Below, one piece after another: positions 61,587-64,000 of a DNA stretch of 64,000 bases (its first letter is position 1; each line of letters opens with the position of its first letter). Below the pieces are notes generated by a model. It ran no database searches, was not told the DNA's origin, and was given only the letters and a program-made list of their open reading frames with translations. The position numbers and the translations under genes are program-made. The stretch is from Enterobacter cancerogenus (lineage in GTDB: Bacteria > Pseudomonadota > Gammaproteobacteria > Enterobacterales > Enterobacteriaceae). Location of the stretch: NCBI RefSeq assembly GCF_019047785.1, contig NZ_CP077290.1, positions 3,100,001-3,164,000 on the forward strand, in the 5' to 3' direction.

Positions 61587-62873
61587 TCACTCTTTGATTA
61601 GCTTAGCGTAAAAGAAGCCATCACCCTCTTCAGCGCCAGGCAGGTTCTGCTGTCCCGGCTGTTCAGGCGTGCCCGTATCATGCAGCGCTGCGTCAGGCGT
61701 ACGTTTAAGGAAGGCGGCAATCTGCTGACTGTTTTCCTCGGGAAGTACGGAGCAGGTTGCATATACCAGGGTTCCGCCAGCTTTCAGGTGCGGCCAGATA
61801 GCATCGAGGATGCCGGACTGCAGTTGAGCCAGTTCCTTGATGTCACGATCGCGGCGCAGCCATTTAATGTCGGGATGACGACGGATAACGCCCGTTGCAG
61901 AGCAGGGAGCATCAAGCAAAATGCGATCGAACTGCGTGTTGCCACACCAGTCTGCGGGTGTTCTGCCATCGCCTTGCTTAACCTGGGCCTTCATGCCTAA
62001 ACGCTTCAGGTTGTCATAGACGCGTGACAGGCGCTGCTCATCGACGTCAACGGCGAGAACGTCGGCCTGCGGCGCAACTTCCAGAATATGCGTTGTTTTG
62101 CCGCCGGGTGCAGCACAGAGATCGAGGATCTTCTCACCGTTTTTTGGTTCAAGCCAGGTCATGCAGCCTTGTGCAGAAGCATCCTGTACGGTCACCCAGC
62201 CCTCTTCAAACCCAGGCAAGGCGTTTACCGGGGCAGGGGAGGCTAAACGCACGGCATCCGGGTAAGCTTCGTGGATGAATCCGCTCATTCCTGACTCTTC
62301 CAGCAACGCCAGCCACTCATCGCGCTTATGATGAGTGCGGTTCACGCGAAGCCACATTGGAGGGCGTTGATTATTGGCCTCTGCAATGGTTTGCCACTGC
62401 GTTGGATAGGCTTTTTTCAGGCGGTTCAGCAGCCAGTCAGGATGAAGGAAACGCTTCTCAGTCTGGGCGAACTCAGCTACAAGTTCCTCCTGCTGTCGCT
62501 GGAACTGGCGCAGTACCCCGTTAATCAATCCTTTAAGCTGAGGACGCTTAATCGCAATGGCGCCTTCCACCGTTTCGGCAAGCGCAGCATGAGGGGGAAT
62601 GCGGGTATGCAGGAGCTGATAGAATCCCACCATAATCAAATAATGCACGCTACGCTGTTTGCCGGTCATGGGGCGTGCCATCAGTTGGCTAATCATCCAT
62701 TCAAGCTGAGACAACGTGCGAAGCACACCAAAGCACAGCTCCTGCAGCAGCGCCTTATCTTTATCAGAGACTTTTTGTTGCAGCGGTGGCAGGACATTGC
62801 TCAGTGACTGGCCCTGCTCAATAACTTTTTCAACGGCCTGTGCCGCCATACTGCGTAAATTTTGTTTTTTCAT
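61587..62873 (-). CDS. rsmB: 16S rRNA (cytosine-967-C5)-methyltransferase
   Basis: RsmB methylates C967 of 16S rRNA with SAM. 428 aa: an N-terminal NusB-like domain, then a Rossmann methyltransferase with [17 protein letters not shown]. The two catalytic Cys are in [15 protein letters not shown] and TCSVLPEEN. It lies 52 bp after fmt. Confidence 0.96.
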   Translation of the reverse strand: MKKQNLRSMAAQAVEKVIEQGQSLSNVLPPLQQKVSDKDKALLQELCFGVLRTLSQLEWMISQLMARPMTGKQRSVHYLIMVGFYQLLHTRIPPHAALAETVEGAIAIKRPQLKGLINGVLRQFQRQQEELVAEFAQTEKRFLHPDWLLNRLKKAYPTQWQTIAEANNQRPPMWLRVNRTHHKRDEWLALLEESGMSGFIHEAYPDAVRLASPAPVNALPGFEEGWVTVQDASAQGCMTWLEPKNGEKILDLCAAPGGKTTHILEVAPQADVLAVDVDEQRLSRVYDNLKRLGMKAQVKQGDGRTPADWCGNTQFDRILLDAPCSATGVIRRHPDIKWLRRDRDIKELAQLQSGILDAIWPHLKAGGTLVYATCSVLPEENSQQIAAFLKRTPDAALHDTGTPEQPGQQNLPGAEEGDGFFYAKLIKE

Positions 62874-62887
62874 AACCGTAGAAATAA

Positions 62888-62911
62888 AAATGCCCGGAAA
62901 CTCCGGGCCTT
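62888..62911 (-). terminator. Hairpin between fmt and rsmB
   Basis: On the minus strand GCCCGGA-GTT-TCCGGGC is followed by ATTTTTATTT, 14 bp after fmt. It probably reduces read-through from def-fmt into rsmB. Confidence 0.75.
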
Positions 62912-62925
62912 AAGAATTAATTTGC

Positions 62926-63873
62926 TCAGGCAAGACGATTGCCAGGGATAAACCATTCACGCCGGGAATTGAGCAGATCCTGCACACTCATCGCTTTCTT
63001 GCCAGCCGGCTGCAGTGACTCAAGATTCAAAATGCCCTCTGCCGTGGCGACCTGGATACCCTGTTTATTTGCCTCAACGATCGTCCCCGGAGCGGCCTGC
63101 ACATGGCTCTCTATCACCGAGGCCTTCCAGACTTTCACCGGCTGATCGTCAATGACCATCCAGCTCATTGGCCAGGGGTTGAAGGCGCGTATGCAACGCT
63201 CTAGCTGAGCCGCAGGAAGCGCCCAGTCAAGCAGAGCTTCATCTTTGCTGAGTTTTTCGGCGTAAGTCACCAGCGCTTCATCCTGAACTTCAGGCTTTGC
63301 GGTGCCTTCAGCAAGCTGCTCCAGGGTCTTGATGAGGCCCTGTGGACCCAACTCTGCCAGCTTATCGTACAGCGTGGCGCTGGTATCTTCTGGGGTAATA
63401 GGGCACGACAGTTTATACAACATGTCACCGGTGTCTAAACCTACGTCCATCTTCATGATGGTCACACCGGTTTCTGCATCACCCGCCCATAGCGAACGCT
63501 GAATCGGCGCCGCACCGCGCCAGCGTGGCAGCAGTGAACCGTGTACGTTGATGCACCCGAGACGCGGCATATCAAGCACAGCTTTAGGCAGAATTAAACC
63601 GTAAGCCACGACGACCATCACATCGGCATTCAGGTCAGCGACCAGCTGCTGGTTCTCTTCAGGACGTAAAGAGGCGGGCTGGAAAACCGGGAGGCCATGT
63701 TCTTCGGCCAGGGCTTTCACCGGGCCTGGCATGAGCTTTTTACCACGACCTGCTGGACGATCCGGTTGGGTGAAGACGCCAACAACGTTGTGACCAGAAG
63801 ATAACAGCGCGTCCAGATGACGCGCTGCAAAATCAGGCGTTCCCGCGAAGATAATGCGTAGTGTTTTAGACAC
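62926..63873 (-). CDS. fmt: Methionyl-tRNA formyltransferase
   Basis: Fmt formylates initiator Met-tRNA using 10-formyl-tetrahydrofolate. 315 aa: N-terminal Rossmann domain with the folate/formyl loop [15 protein letters not shown] (catalytic Asn-His region INVHGS), and a C-terminal OB-like tRNA-binding domain. It lies 25 bp downstream of def. Confidence 0.97.
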   Translation of the reverse strand: MSKTLRIIFAGTPDFAARHLDALLSSGHNVVGVFTQPDRPAGRGKKLMPGPVKALAEEHGLPVFQPASLRPEENQQLVADLNADVMVVVAYGLILPKAVLDMPRLGCINVHGSLLPRWRGAAPIQRSLWAGDAETGVTIMKMDVGLDTGDMLYKLSCPITPEDTSATLYDKLAELGPQGLIKTLEQLAEGTAKPEVQDEALVTYAEKLSKDEALLDWALPAAQLERCIRAFNPWPMSWMVIDDQPVKVWKASVIESHVQAAPGTIVEANKQGIQVATAEGILNLESLQPAGKKAMSVQDLLNSRREWFIPGNRLA

Positions 63874-63898
63874 GTTGATCCTTGTATCCGGGGGGATA

Positions 63899-64000
63899 TT
63901 ACGCGCGAGAGCGCATACGATCCAGTTTCTCGACTTTCTGACGAATACGCTGCTGTTTCAGTGGGGAGAGGTAATCGATAAACAGTTTACCGACCAGATG
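63899..64000 (-). CDS. def: Peptide deformylase, C-terminal fragment (5' part outside window)
   Basis: The last 33 codons read [20 protein letters not shown] and then [13 protein letters not shown] before the stop. They match the C-terminus of E. coli peptide deformylase, which removes the N-formyl group from new proteins. The metal-binding HEIDH motif lies just outside the window. The position before fmt confirms the call. Confidence 0.93.
   Translation of the reverse strand, partial: HLVGKLFIDYLSPLKQQRIRQKVEKLDRMRSRA

Overview
The window is a chromosomal segment of an Enterobacteriaceae genome. The core gene order (gph-trpS, cysG-nirDB, tsgA, ppiA, fic, pabA, argD, yhfK, crp, yheT, yheS, kefGB, slyD, fkpA, tus, str, S10, spc and alpha operons, zntR, mscL, trkA, rsmB, fmt, def) is the one known from Escherichia and Salmonella. 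A malonate decarboxylase cluster of Klebsiella type, codA beside nirB, and REP-rich intergenic spaces point to Enterobacter or a close relative. The genus is inferred from gene content, not from any search.

Layout. 1-1.8 kb: 3' end of gph, trpS, and the small lipoprotein gene yhfL. 1.9-6.3 kb (minus): nirB-nirD-cysG, the cytosolic nitrite reductase operon, without nirC, behind an FNR/NarL promoter. 6.5-18.8 kb: codA, tsgA, ppiA, a yhfG-fic toxin-antitoxin pair, pabA, argD with two ARG boxes, a seven-copy 58-bp REP array, yhfK, crp, yhfA, prkB, yheU, yheT. 19.0-26.1 kb: mdcABCDEFGH for malonate uptake and decarboxylation. 26.1-28.95 kb (minus): a small, AT-richer accessory island of toxin/immunity-type genes lying between mdcH and the regulator gene mdcR. 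29-34.6 kb: mdcR, yheS, kefG-kefB-yheV. 34.6-38.5 kb: slyD, slyX, fkpA (sigma-E type promoter), yheO-tusDCB. 38.5-43.1 kb: str operon rpsL-rpsG-fusA-tufA. 43.2-44.4 kb: bfd, bfr, hopD. 44.6-58.5 kb: S10, spc and alpha ribosomal protein operons with secY and rpoA. 58.5-64 kb: yhdN, zntR, arfA, then on the minus strand def(partial)-fmt-rsmB-trkA and mscL.

How the parts work together. NirBD reduces nitrite to ammonia and CysG makes its siroheme. The mdc genes encode the ACP/alpha/beta/gamma decarboxylase, the enzymes that make and load its prosthetic group, a transporter and a LysR regulator. Bfd and Bfr release and store iron. TusBCD relays sulfur for tRNA 2-thiouridine. KefGB protects against electrophiles. 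The large ribosomal block is ordinary and carries its usual feedback sites for S4, S7, S8 and L4.

The part most worth attention is 26.1-28.99 kb. A 373-residue protein with a DUF6883-like C-terminus is followed by a DUF4926-like partner. A 107-bp near-copy of that gene's own upstream region and start codon then precedes a second, overlapping small-ORF/immunity pair and a third immunity-like gene. The island appears to have split a REP element between mdcH and mdcR. This looks like a compact main-toxin-plus-orphan-cassette array, and the N-terminal family was not recognised.
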